From: CAZEGC01 sp964511635
GTDB taxonomy: Bacteria; Patescibacteriota; Saccharimonadia; Saccharimonadales; Saccharimonadaceae
Length of the DNA stretch: 13,741 nucleotides
Assembly: GCA_964511635.1 (NCBI GenBank)
Contig: CAZEGC010000022.1
Span: 1 to 13,741, forward strand
Reading direction: 5' to 3'
The position numbers and the translations under genes were made by a program. Below are positions 1 through 7,574 of the stretch, piece after piece. The notes beneath the pieces are model-generated. The model searched no databases. It was not told the origin of the DNA and worked only from the letters and a program-made list of their open reading frames with translations. Position 1 is the first letter of the stretch, and every line of letters starts with the position of its first letter.

Positions 1-2
1 CC

Positions 3-638
3 TTTGCCAATAGCAGCCCGATGGCAGGTGGGGTATTCGGTAGTTATACGACTCGAAAAAATGCACCTAGTATTGCGTCCAGGTTCTCATCAGTTGATTA
101 CACTAGCTCTGCAAGTAGTATTAACTTAAGTTCACGAACTAACGGTACTCACCAGCTTAGCCGTAATGGCGTAAGAATACGAGGGCACGACGCGCTAGGG
201 GGCCCTATGTCGCCCGGGAGGTCCGTTGTAGTAAGGTCTACTGGGGATCGGGCAGTCATTGATGGCGATATACTACTTTCAGATACCGCCAGTTTAGATA
301 GCCTTCCGCAAGTAATAATCATCGCAAATAGAATAGACATCAATCCTAGTGTCACCAGAGTAGATGCCTGGCTGGTCGCAAATAGCATCAATACCTGTAC
401 GGGTACAGCTAGCCTGCGTATTAACATCTGCAACCAGCCTCTCACCATCAACGGCCCCGTCATAGCCGATACAATCCAGCTTCGTCGCACTCACGGCTCC
501 GATCCAGGCGCAGCCTCCAATGTACCAGCTGAAATCTTTAACCTTCGAGCCGACGCCTACCTATGGGCATACCAGCAAGCTACCCGCAGCGTCCGTGCTC
601 AAACCGTTTATACCCGGGAGTTGCCGCCGAGGTTTTAG
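3..638 (+). CDS. Surface protein, C-terminal part (5' end outside window)
   Basis: The frame is open to the left edge with no stop before the first internal ATG at 21, so this is most likely the end of a longer gene. The visible part is rich in Ser, Thr and Asn. A middle section of short hydrophobic strands (VIIIANRIDI, AWLVANSI, LTINGPVIADTIQLRR) suggests a repetitive beta structure such as a beta-solenoid. Two cysteines (NTCTG and NICNQ) lie 13 residues apart and could form a disulfide. The C-terminal section NLRADAYLWAYQQ followed by YTRELPPRF resembles, from memory, the ending of large surface proteins of Saccharibacteria. No membrane anchor is visible. The function is unknown; a role at the cell surface is inferred from composition. 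Bases 421-540 are strongly C-rich, unlike the pil genes. No clear terminator follows. Confidence 0.7.
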   Translation, partial: FANSSPMAGGVFGSYTTRKNAPSIASRFSSVDYTSSASSINLSSRTNGTHQLSRNGVRIRGHDALGGPMSPGRSVVVRSTGDRAVIDGDILLSDTASLDSLPQVIIIANRIDINPSVTRVDAWLVANSINTCTGTASLRINICNQPLTINGPVIADTIQLRRTHGSDPGAASNVPAEIFNLRADAYLWAYQQATRSVRAQTVYTRELPPRF

Positions 639-654
639 AAAAATTAAAAAGAGC

Positions 655-684
655 TTGCCTATAGCAGTTAAGCTTATGTATAAT
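655..684 (+). promoter_or_regulatory. Promoter of the pilM operon
   Basis: A perfect -10 box TATAAT lies at 679-684. A partial -35 box TTGCCT (4 of 6) at 655-660 gives an 18-base spacer. The expected transcription start, about 7 bases beyond the -10, is near 691, only about 4 bases before the pilM ATG at 695. The transcript would therefore be nearly leaderless. Confidence 0.65.
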
Positions 685-694
685 GAAGGGCAAT

Positions 695-1738
695 ATGGCA
701 ATAATAAAAAGCGTGGGCAATTTTTTTGCACTTGACATCGGAACAAATGCGGTACGAGTGGTGCAGCTCTCGGGTAATGTCAATAATTGGTCGTTGCAAA
801 ATTATGGGTACGCGCCAATTGATCAAAAGGTCTCAAGAAGTGATTCGGCAGAGGGGCGCAGGCGACTAGGTGAGACTATCATGACTGCGGTGGGTCAAAG
901 CGGCATAAAGACAAAAAATGTGGCGATTGGTATGCCGTCAACAAAAACCTTTACCACTGTGATTGATATGCCGAATATGTCAGAAGCAGAGCTTCGTAGC
1001 ACAATTAAATATCAGGTTGATCAATATATACCGATGCCGCTGGATGACGCTAAGGTGGACTGGGCCCTGCTAGGGCAGTCACTACATGACCCTACTAAGC
1101 AAGAGGTCTTAGTTGCTAGTACAGCCAATGATTACGCCGAGGATCGCCTAGAGTTCATAGAATCGCTAGGGCTAAATGTAATTGCAGCCGAACCAGATCC
1201 AATCGCCATGATCAGATCGTTACTGCCAGCTGGCGTGAAGGATGCACGCTTGATTATAGATGTCGGAGAGCTAGCAACTGATCTTGCGATTACATATGGC
1301 GATTCACCGCGTTTGGTGCGTACTATCCCGACCGGACTCGGCTCGCTAGTAAAAGCCGCCGTACAGAATCTAAATGTTCAAGATGATCAAGCGCGTCAAT
1401 TTATACTTAAGTTCGGCTTGGCACCCGACAGGCTAGAGGGTCAAGTTTTTCGTGCGCTAGAGACAGTACTAGAGGGATTTGTGGCTGAATTAACGAAATC
1501 TATCAAATTTTTTCAGACTCGCTACCCCAACACCCCAGTAGGGGGCGTATTGCTTTCAGGGTTTGCCAGTCAAATCCCACAGTTTGGCGATTACGTAGCA
1601 GCTAAAACCTCTGTCAAGGCTGAAACAGCTAACCCTTGGCACAAGGTGCAGGTTCAGCAAGCTGATCAGCAGCGCCTAGGGGTAACTGCATCAGAATTTG
1701 CTACGGCGGTTGGCTTAGCTCAAAGGAGCGAGAAGTAA
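695..1738 (+). CDS. pilM: Type IV pilus actin-like ATPase PilM
   Basis: PilM is the cytoplasmic actin-fold (FtsA-like) ring protein of the type IV pilus that binds the N-terminal tail of PilN and links the platform to the motors. The nucleotide-binding motifs of the actin fold are visible: phosphate-1 ALDIGTNAVRVVQL near residues 12-25, phosphate-2 LIIDVGELATDLAI near 186-199, and an adenosine-type loop GGVLLSGFA near 283-291. The length of 347 residues is normal for the family. I chose ATG 695 over the in-frame ATG 683 because 683 overlaps the -10 box and the family normally begins a few residues before FFxLDIG. GAAGGG (685-690) lies 4 bases upstream but would be mostly untranscribed. It contains no cysteine. 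It heads the operon, and its stop overlaps the pilN start (TAATG). Confidence 0.92.
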   Translation: MAIIKSVGNFFALDIGTNAVRVVQLSGNVNNWSLQNYGYAPIDQKVSRSDSAEGRRRLGETIMTAVGQSGIKTKNVAIGMPSTKTFTTVIDMPNMSEAELRSTIKYQVDQYIPMPLDDAKVDWALLGQSLHDPTKQEVLVASTANDYAEDRLEFIESLGLNVIAAEPDPIAMIRSLLPAGVKDARLIIDVGELATDLAITYGDSPRLVRTIPTGLGSLVKAAVQNLNVQDDQARQFILKFGLAPDRLEGQVFRALETVLEGFVAELTKSIKFFQTRYPNTPVGGVLLSGFASQIPQFGDYVAAKTSVKAETANPWHKVQVQQADQQRLGVTASEFATAVGLAQRSEK

Positions 1739-2466
1739 TGATTCAAATTAACTTGATACCAGATGTAAAGCAAGAATTTATAAAGGCCCAACGACTCAGA
1801 GCAACGGTTATTTCATTCTCTATAATAATTGCTGGCGTGTCTGTTGCGGCTCTGGTGCTACTGGCTACTTACGTGTATGGGGCACAGGCGCTTCGCAGTT
1901 CAATGTCTGATAGTAAAATAGACGAACTTCATAAAAGCCTAGCTAGCGATGAAGATTTGCCGCACGTTTTAACTATTCAAAATCAGCTATCACTAATATC
2001 AGAAATGCATACGAACAAAGAGGTGCATTCGCGAATTTTTGATATCTTAGCATCTACGAATCCGTCATCACCTAATAATATTAATATCACCAATGTGAAG
2101 GTCAACACTGGCATGCGCATAATTGAGATCGAAGCTTACGCTTCTGGGGGGTATCCTGCGGCCGAGGTTTATGAGAAGACCGTAGAGCGCACTGTGATTC
2201 GGTTTATCGAAGATGACGAAGCAGTTGACGTTCCGCTAGCGTCCAATATTACTATTGGCGAGACTAGTTACGGCCAGGATTCATCTGGCGTCAGAGTCTT
2301 GCGCTTTAAGTTAAGCTTTGAATACTCCAATGAAGTCTTTGCGCGTGACTTAGAAAATGCAGAAATTGTAGGACCAGAGGCCAGAAGAAATGTTACAGAT
2401 TCATACCTACGTCTGCCAAAGGGCTTGTTTAGCGCTCCTGCGAGTGACTTAGAGGAGGAGGGCTAG
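1738..2466 (+). CDS. pilN: Type IV pilus assembly protein PilN
   Basis: PilN is a single-pass inner-membrane protein whose cytoplasmic N-terminal motif docks into PilM and whose outer domain pairs with PilO. The N-terminus MIQINLIPDV carries the classic INLIP PilM-binding motif. One membrane segment spans about residues 23-48. The remainder is extracytoplasmic, with a predicted helical region at about 55-100 followed by a mixed alpha/beta domain. At 242 residues it is longer than typical proteobacterial PilN (about 180-200), mainly through the C-terminal domain. The start overlaps the last base of pilM by TAATG and is preceded by AAAGGAG (1722-1728), so translation is probably coupled. No cysteine is present. 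Confidence 0.88.
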   Translation: MIQINLIPDVKQEFIKAQRLRATVISFSIIIAGVSVAALVLLATYVYGAQALRSSMSDSKIDELHKSLASDEDLPHVLTIQNQLSLISEMHTNKEVHSRIFDILASTNPSSPNNINITNVKVNTGMRIIEIEAYASGGYPAAEVYEKTVERTVIRFIEDDEAVDVPLASNITIGETSYGQDSSGVRVLRFKLSFEYSNEVFARDLENAEIVGPEARRNVTDSYLRLPKGLFSAPASDLEEEG

Positions 2467-2467
2467 T

Positions 2468-3172
2468 ATGGAGGATAAGTCAATCAGGAAGCGCCAGCAA
2501 ATTGCAAAATCTAACAAGGTAATGTTTCTTTGGGTGATGGGCACCTCTGTGGTGGTGGGCTTTGCAGCAGTCGGAGCAGTCTTCCTCGGTCAAAAGTTGT
2601 TTTTCAACGAAAAAGTACTAGCAGAAAAATCTAATACTGTGTCCACACTGGAGCGAAGTGCAGAAGCAGTTGATGATTTAAAGCAAAATGTGCGCTTGCT
2701 TGACACTAACCAGGCACTTATGGATTCGCGGGCTCGTGAAGACGACAGGGCGATTCAAGCTATTCTAGACGCCCTGCCTGCAGATCCTAATTCACTAGCC
2801 TTTGGATCGTCTTTACAGCGAGTATTTTTAGCGAATATTCCCGGCCTGGTAATTGAGGATGGTATGCAGGTACAGTCTCTGGATGGTGAAGGTGAGTCGT
2901 TTGGCGGCGAAGAGTATGTCGAGGGTGAAGTCGGCCTAGAGGAGCCAGCAGAAGTGGGGGGTGAGCGCATGGCGTTTCGCTTTGAAGTTAGTGGATCACC
3001 CGAAGCGCTAACCGAAGTTCTGACTCGACTAGAGCGATCAATCCGAGCCATTAAGCTGACGTCACTTGAACTTGAGGGCGAGGGCAACAAATTAAAGCTA
3101 TCTGTAGTTGGCTACACGTTTTATCAGCCAGAAAAAACAGTAGAGTTAGTTGAAAAGGCGGTAAGTCCATGA
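2468..3172 (+). CDS. pilO: Type IV pilus assembly protein PilO-like
   Basis: This is the partner of PilN in the inner-membrane alignment complex. A positively charged N-terminus (RKRQQIAKSNK) is followed by a membrane segment at about residues 19-41. A coiled-coil stretch lies near 45-90 and a ferredoxin-like domain near 105-220. An acidic insertion at about 139-166 (GEGESFGGEEYVEGEVG) looks disordered and is unusual compared with proteobacterial PilO. Sequence identity in this family is low, so the call rests on topology, length (234 residues) and position after pilN. The start lies 1 base after the pilN stop, and a purine-rich GAGGAGGAGG (2452-2461) provides the ribosome binding site. Confidence 0.82.
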   Translation: MEDKSIRKRQQIAKSNKVMFLWVMGTSVVVGFAAVGAVFLGQKLFFNEKVLAEKSNTVSTLERSAEAVDDLKQNVRLLDTNQALMDSRAREDDRAIQAILDALPADPNSLAFGSSLQRVFLANIPGLVIEDGMQVQSLDGEGESFGGEEYVEGEVGLEEPAEVGGERMAFRFEVSGSPEALTEVLTRLERSIRAIKLTSLELEGEGNKLKLSVVGYTFYQPEKTVELVEKAVSP

Positions 3173-3396
3173 AGAAATCAGACCTAGCAATGATAGTGCT
3201 CATAGCATCACTTAGTGTAATGGCTGCTTATTTTCTGGCTCAGACCATTATTGGCGACCCAAGCGAGGAAAGCGTACAGGTTAAAACAGCCGAGCTCATT
3301 ACTGCAGAAGTGGCTGAGCCAGATCCAGATGTATTTAATAAAGATGCAATTAATCCAACTGTCGAGGTAATGGTCGGGGATTCAGGCAGTAATTAA
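3169..3396 (+). CDS. Small one-pass membrane protein of the pilus operon
   Basis: This 75-residue protein has a short basic N-terminus (MKKSD), one membrane helix at about residues 6-28 and an acidic, proline-containing outer tail ending around FNKDAINPTVEV. Its ATG overlaps the pilO stop (ATGA), so the two are probably translationally coupled. It occupies the slot where diderm operons carry the lipoprotein gene pilP, but there is no lipobox cysteine and no recognisable PilP domain. It may be a stabiliser of the PilN/PilO complex or a linker to the cell wall. That is inference from position and topology only. Two stops in tandem (TAA TAG) end it. Confidence 0.8.
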   Translation: MKKSDLAMIVLIASLSVMAAYFLAQTIIGDPSEESVQVKTAELITAEVAEPDPDVFNKDAINPTVEVMVGDSGSN

Positions 3397-3414
3397 TAGC
3401 AAGGAGCATACTAC

Positions 3415-5178
3415 ATGGCTTTATTAACAACAGACATGCAGGGTAAGCTTCTTGAGCTATTGGTTCAAGAAGGTCTGGTATCACAAGAGGCAATTGATCA
3501 GGCGAAAGCCGATGCGGCTAGTACAAACAAGCCGGTAGTTAGCATTCTAGCTGAGGAAAATATTGTTGATGATGAGTTATTTACACACGCTTTGGCCGTA
3601 GTATCAGGCGTACCGTACGTTAATCTAACAGATAGTTTAATTGATCAGTCGATTCTTGAACTGCTTCCATCTGACATTGCCGAACGATTCATGGCAGTCC
3701 CGCTAGCAGAGGTAAACAATCGCTTAGCAGTAGCTATGCTTGATGCAAATAATGTTCAGGCGGTAGACTATTTAGCTAGTCTTATACAGCGACCATTAAA
3801 AGTCTTTATGGCTTCAGATGCTGGCATTCGTCACGTATTAGATCAATATAAAACTGACCTTTCGAGTGTCGATGAAGCAGCCGAGCAGTCCATGGAGGAG
3901 GCTAGCGAAACCCTAACAAAAGACATCAAAACAATCGTTCAGGATTCTCCGATTAGTCGAGCGCTTAGTACTATTTTGGAGTATGCTGTGAAGGCAAAAG
4001 CCAGCGATATACATATTGAACCACTAGAAAAATCGCTCACTATACGTTGTCGAGTAGACGGTGTGCTGCGTCAGATCATGCAACTTCCAAAGTCAATTGA
4101 ACCGGCGCTAGTTAGCCGTATAAAAATTTTATCCAATCTTAAAATTGACGAACATCGTATTCCGCAGGACGGTCAGTTTACAGTCAAGGTAGCTAAAAAA
4201 GAAGTTGACCTTCGTATAGCTATTAGCCCAGTTGTGTGGGGCGAGCAGGTAGTCATTCGATTGCTTGATAAGTCAGGCAATACATTCGACTTAGAGCAGA
4301 TGGGGTATGCCGGACGTGCGCTCCGCACTATTAAAAAAGGAATCAAACGTCCTAACGGTATGATTTTAACCTCTGGCCCGACTGGGTCAGGGAAATCAAC
4401 CAGTCTGTATGCACTTATAAAAGAAATAAAAGATGAAAGTGTAAACATCGTCACCCTAGAGGACCCGGTTGAATATAAGATGGATGGCGTAAACCAGATT
4501 CAGGTAAATTCAGAGGTTGGGCTGACATTTGCTAGTGGCTTGCGCTCAATTTTGCGTCAAGACCCGGACGTAGTTATGGTAGGTGAGATACGTGACGCCG
4601 AGACAGCCAATTTGGCGGTTCAGGCAGCTCTAACTGGCCACTTGGTATTCAGCACCCTGCACACCAACAGTGCAGCTGGGGTTTTACCGCGATTGCTCGA
4701 CATGGGGATCGAGCCTTTCCTGATAGCCAGTACGGTTAATACTATTATTGGACAGCGCCTAGTCAGGCGAGTGGCCCCAAAGCGTGACGTGTATCAATCA
4801 ACGCCAATTGAAACCCAGAATCTAAATGCGACAATTGGTCATCTACTACCTAAAACACGTGAAGAGGTGGCTAATATTTCTGAAGACTTAGGCTATAAAG
4901 ACTTGCCACTAGCTGGTCAAAGCGCTTATACTCTAGTCAGAGGAAAGGACACCGCGCAAACTCCTCGTGGGTACAGTGGTCGAGCTGGACTTTATGAAGT
5001 CATGGACGTAACTGAAGAAATTCAGAAATTAATTACGAATCGATCTACCAGTGCCGAGATTCAGAGATTAGCAGTCCAGCAGGGTATGATCACCATGCGC
5101 CAGGACGGGTATCTAAAGGTGCTGCAAGGCATCACCACGATGGAAGAAGTCAACCGTGTAACAGCAGACACAGCATAA
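3415..5178 (+). CDS. pilB: Type IV pilus extension ATPase PilB
   Basis: PilB is the hexameric cytoplasmic motor that powers pilin polymerisation through PilC. Residues about 1-150 form the N-terminal MshEN/T2SSE_N region, followed by the GspE-type ATPase. Visible motifs are Walker A GPTGSGKST (321-329), Asp box TLEDPVE (347-353), Walker B DPDVVMVGEIRD (383-394) and His box TGHLVFSTLHTNSA (407-420). The tetracysteine zinc motif that usually follows QRLVRR is absent: the segment reads RRVAPKRDVYQ and the whole protein has one cysteine (212). The N-domain also lacks an obvious RLG motif of the kind used for cyclic-di-GMP binding, so I do not predict that control. AAGGAG (3401-3406) precedes the ATG by 8 bases. 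The length of 587 residues is usual. Confidence 0.95.
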   Translation: MALLTTDMQGKLLELLVQEGLVSQEAIDQAKADAASTNKPVVSILAEENIVDDELFTHALAVVSGVPYVNLTDSLIDQSILELLPSDIAERFMAVPLAEVNNRLAVAMLDANNVQAVDYLASLIQRPLKVFMASDAGIRHVLDQYKTDLSSVDEAAEQSMEEASETLTKDIKTIVQDSPISRALSTILEYAVKAKASDIHIEPLEKSLTIRCRVDGVLRQIMQLPKSIEPALVSRIKILSNLKIDEHRIPQDGQFTVKVAKKEVDLRIAISPVVWGEQVVIRLLDKSGNTFDLEQMGYAGRALRTIKKGIKRPNGMILTSGPTGSGKSTSLYALIKEIKDESVNIVTLEDPVEYKMDGVNQIQVNSEVGLTFASGLRSILRQDPDVVMVGEIRDAETANLAVQAALTGHLVFSTLHTNSAAGVLPRLLDMGIEPFLIASTVNTIIGQRLVRRVAPKRDVYQSTPIETQNLNATIGHLLPKTREEVANISEDLGYKDLPLAGQSAYTLVRGKDTAQTPRGYSGRAGLYEVMDVTEEIQKLITNRSTSAEIQRLAVQQGMITMRQDGYLKVLQGITTMEEVNRVTADTA

Positions 5179-5195
5179 GAAGGGTGGAATGAAAA

Positions 5196-6263
5196 ATGGA
5201 TAAAGAACTAAGAATTGAAGTGCTCCTAGAAGAGGTGGTTCGAAAGCGAGCTTCTGACCTCCACCTTCAAGTTGGCCTACCGCCTATGCTCAGAATTGAT
5301 GGTTCACTTACGCCCATAACTGGATTTGATTCACTTGATGAGGCGATGGTGGAGGCATTGATATTTGCAATTTTGGACCAAGACCAACAGCAGATCTTAC
5401 ATAAAGACAAAGAGTTTGACTTTAGTTTTGCATTCGGAACTCTAGGTCGCTTTAGGGTTAATGCGTTTCATGAACGAGGCAATCTAGCAGCTGCCCTTCG
5501 TCTGATACCTAATGAGATTAAGTCAGTAACTGAACTGGGGATGCCGCCAGTGGTAATGAATTTTGCTAATTATCCCAGAGGTCTTGTGCTGGTAACTGGG
5601 CCAACTGGGTCTGGAAAATCTACAACCCTAGCTGCCCTAGTGGATAAGATCAACACCGAGCGTTCGCATCATATAATAACCATCGAAGACCCGATCGAGT
5701 TTACTCATAAATCAAAAAAATCAGTGGTTGTCCAGCGAGAAGTTCACTATGACACCTATTCATTCAGCGCTGCACTTCGTTCGAGTCTTCGTCAGGACCC
5801 AGATGTTGTTTTGATCGGTGAGATGCGAGACCTGGAAACAATCAGTGCAGCAATTACCATTGCAGAGACCGGCCACTTGGTTTTTGCAACCCTTCACACT
5901 AACAGTGCCGCACAGTCGGTTGACCGTATGATCGACGTATTTCCACCGCACCAGCAGCCGCAAATCAGAGCGCAGCTGTCAAATATATTAATGGCTATTT
6001 GTTCGCAGCGTTTGGTGCCAGCAATCGGAGGTGGACGAGTGGTAGCGGCTGAGGTTCTGATTGCTAACCCGGCAGTTCGAAACATTATACGGGAAGGCAA
6101 GAGCCACCAGCTCGACGCGGTGATTCAAACTGGCGCTGATCAGGGCATGCAGACAATGGACAGGACATTAGTAGGCCTGGTACAAAGTGGTACGATTACA
6201 TATGATGAAGCTAGAAACTTTGCAGTTGATCTAACAGAATTTGAAAGGTTGATGAGGGGCTAG
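5196..6263 (+). CDS. pilT: Type IV pilus retraction ATPase PilT
   Basis: PilT is the hexameric motor that depolymerises the pilus, producing twitching and retraction. It lacks the extra N-terminal domain of PilB and begins directly with the N-terminal PAS-like domain (KRASDLHLQVGLPPMLRIDG). Motifs are Walker A GPTGSGKST (135-143), Asp box IEDPIEF (163-169), Walker B DPDVVLIGEMRDLETI (from 201) and His box ETGHLVFATLHTNSA (H227 and H234). AVRNIIREGK (293-302) matches the AIRNLIRE motif specific to PilT and needed for retraction, which separates it from PilB. The length of 355 residues is typical. It follows pilB by 17 bases with GAAGGGTGG as ribosome binding site 8 bases before the ATG. Confidence 0.95.
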   Translation: MDKELRIEVLLEEVVRKRASDLHLQVGLPPMLRIDGSLTPITGFDSLDEAMVEALIFAILDQDQQQILHKDKEFDFSFAFGTLGRFRVNAFHERGNLAAALRLIPNEIKSVTELGMPPVVMNFANYPRGLVLVTGPTGSGKSTTLAALVDKINTERSHHIITIEDPIEFTHKSKKSVVVQREVHYDTYSFSAALRSSLRQDPDVVLIGEMRDLETISAAITIAETGHLVFATLHTNSAAQSVDRMIDVFPPHQQPQIRAQLSNILMAICSQRLVPAIGGGRVVAAEVLIANPAVRNIIREGKSHQLDAVIQTGADQGMQTMDRTLVGLVQSGTITYDEARNFAVDLTEFERLMRG

Positions 6264-6265
6264 CA

Positions 6266-7477
6266 ATGAGACAGTTTAGCTATCAGGCACGCGATAATGC
6301 TAGCGACAAGATTGTAAAGGCCATCATCCAGGCTGACTCAGAACAGTCGGCAGCTAGGCTGCTGGTTCGCCAAGGGTTTACACCGCTCGATATCAAAGAA
6401 GCTAGCAGTACAGGTGGCCCGCTCGCCAAGATTACAGGACGCATTACAGTAAAAGATCGAATTGTATTCAGCCGACAGCTATCTACGCTGATAAGCGCTG
6501 GTTTACCACTGTCGCAAAGCCTGCATACCGTCCTAGAGCAAACCGCCAACAAACAGCTTCAGACAGTGGTGCAAGATATCATTACTGCAGTCGAGGGTGG
6601 TAAGTCGCTATCTGATGCATTTAGTAAGCATCCGGAAGTTTTTGATAAGGTGTTTTTATCATTAATTAACGCTGGTGAAGCTTCTGGAACATTAGATGAT
6701 GCCCTGAAACGCATAGCTACTCAGCAGGAAAAAGATGCTGCTACGATGAGTAAAATCAAGGGAGCACTGATGTATCCAATTATTGTTATGGTGGTGATTT
6801 TCGGTGTGATGGCATTTATGTTATTTACAGTTGTTCCACAGGTAGAGCAGCTATATTCTGATTTGAATCAGAACTTGCCATTTTTGACGAGTGTAATGGT
6901 GGGCACTGCGAATTTATTAGCTAGCTATTGGTGGCTAGCACTGATTCTACTGGGTGTTGGCATTTATTTTTTCCTTCAATATTTGAAGACAGAGTCAGGG
7001 ATTAAGTTCAAGGATACTTTCAAGTTAAACGTACCGCTATTTGGTAAGATGTTTCGTCGCCTTTACATGGCGAGATTTTCGCGCACAGGACAAACACTTC
7101 TAGGCACTGGTGTTTCGATGCTGGATATGTTGCATATTAGCTCCGAAGCCGTTAATAACACAATCATCGGCCAGGGGATAGAGCGGGCAGCCGGCAAGGT
7201 TAAAGGAGGGAAGGCGTTATCTGAAGCCTTAAAGCCAGAAGAGTACATATTGCCACTAGTGCCGCAGATGATAAAAATTGGCGAACAATCAGGCCGTATT
7301 GATGAAATGATGGGCAAGACTGCCACCGTGTATGAGGACGAATTAGATGAAGAAATCAAAGCAATATCAACTGCTATCGAACCTCTATTAATGGTCGTAC
7401 TAGCTGTGGTGGCTGGTGGCATGGTAGGGGCAATTTTACTTCCGATTTATCAGTTGGTCGGGGATATTAATCTGTAA
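6266..7477 (+). CDS. pilC: Type IV pilus platform protein PilC
   Basis: PilC is the polytopic inner-membrane platform protein on which PilB and PilT act. Two T2SSF domains are visible, about residues 68-190 and 270-393, with the paired signature sequences GEASGTLDDAL (137-147) and GEQSGRIDEMM (339-349). Membrane segments lie at about 169-190, 215-238 and 372-393. The length of 403 residues is standard. The ATG lies 2 bases after the pilT stop, with GAGGGG at 6254-6259 six bases upstream. It is the last gene of the machinery operon. No terminator is seen after it, so read-through into the pilin gene is possible in addition to the pilin's own promoter. Confidence 0.95.
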   Translation: MRQFSYQARDNASDKIVKAIIQADSEQSAARLLVRQGFTPLDIKEASSTGGPLAKITGRITVKDRIVFSRQLSTLISAGLPLSQSLHTVLEQTANKQLQTVVQDIITAVEGGKSLSDAFSKHPEVFDKVFLSLINAGEASGTLDDALKRIATQQEKDAATMSKIKGALMYPIIVMVVIFGVMAFMLFTVVPQVEQLYSDLNQNLPFLTSVMVGTANLLASYWWLALILLGVGIYFFLQYLKTESGIKFKDTFKLNVPLFGKMFRRLYMARFSRTGQTLLGTGVSMLDMLHISSEAVNNTIIGQGIERAAGKVKGGKALSEALKPEEYILPLVPQMIKIGEQSGRIDEMMGKTATVYEDELDEEIKAISTAIEPLLMVVLAVVAGGMVGAILLPIYQLVGDINL

Positions 7478-7485
7478 AAAAGTCC

Positions 7486-7514
7486 TAGACAAGTTTTATC
7501 ACCTAATGTATCAT
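7486..7514 (+). promoter_or_regulatory. Promoter of the major pilin gene
   Basis: A -35 box TAGACA (5 of 6) at 7486-7491 and a -10 box TATCAT (5 of 6) at 7509-7514 are separated by exactly 17 bases, with TG directly before the -10. The predicted start near 7521 gives a leader of about 54 bases containing the ribosome binding site AAAGGTGG before ATG 7575. This would allow the pilin to be made in much larger amounts than the motor proteins. Confidence 0.6.
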
Positions 7515-7574
7515 TAACGTAAGCGTTTTATCGCCTAGAAATATTAAGTTCATCAGAAAGGTGGAACAGTTTCT

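Noticed and set aside
2755..3090. Minus-strand open frame opposite pilO, and similar ones opposite pilB, pilC and the minor pilins
   Set aside because: They lie wholly within well-supported plus-strand genes, have low-complexity or shadow-like composition and no promoter or ribosome binding site.
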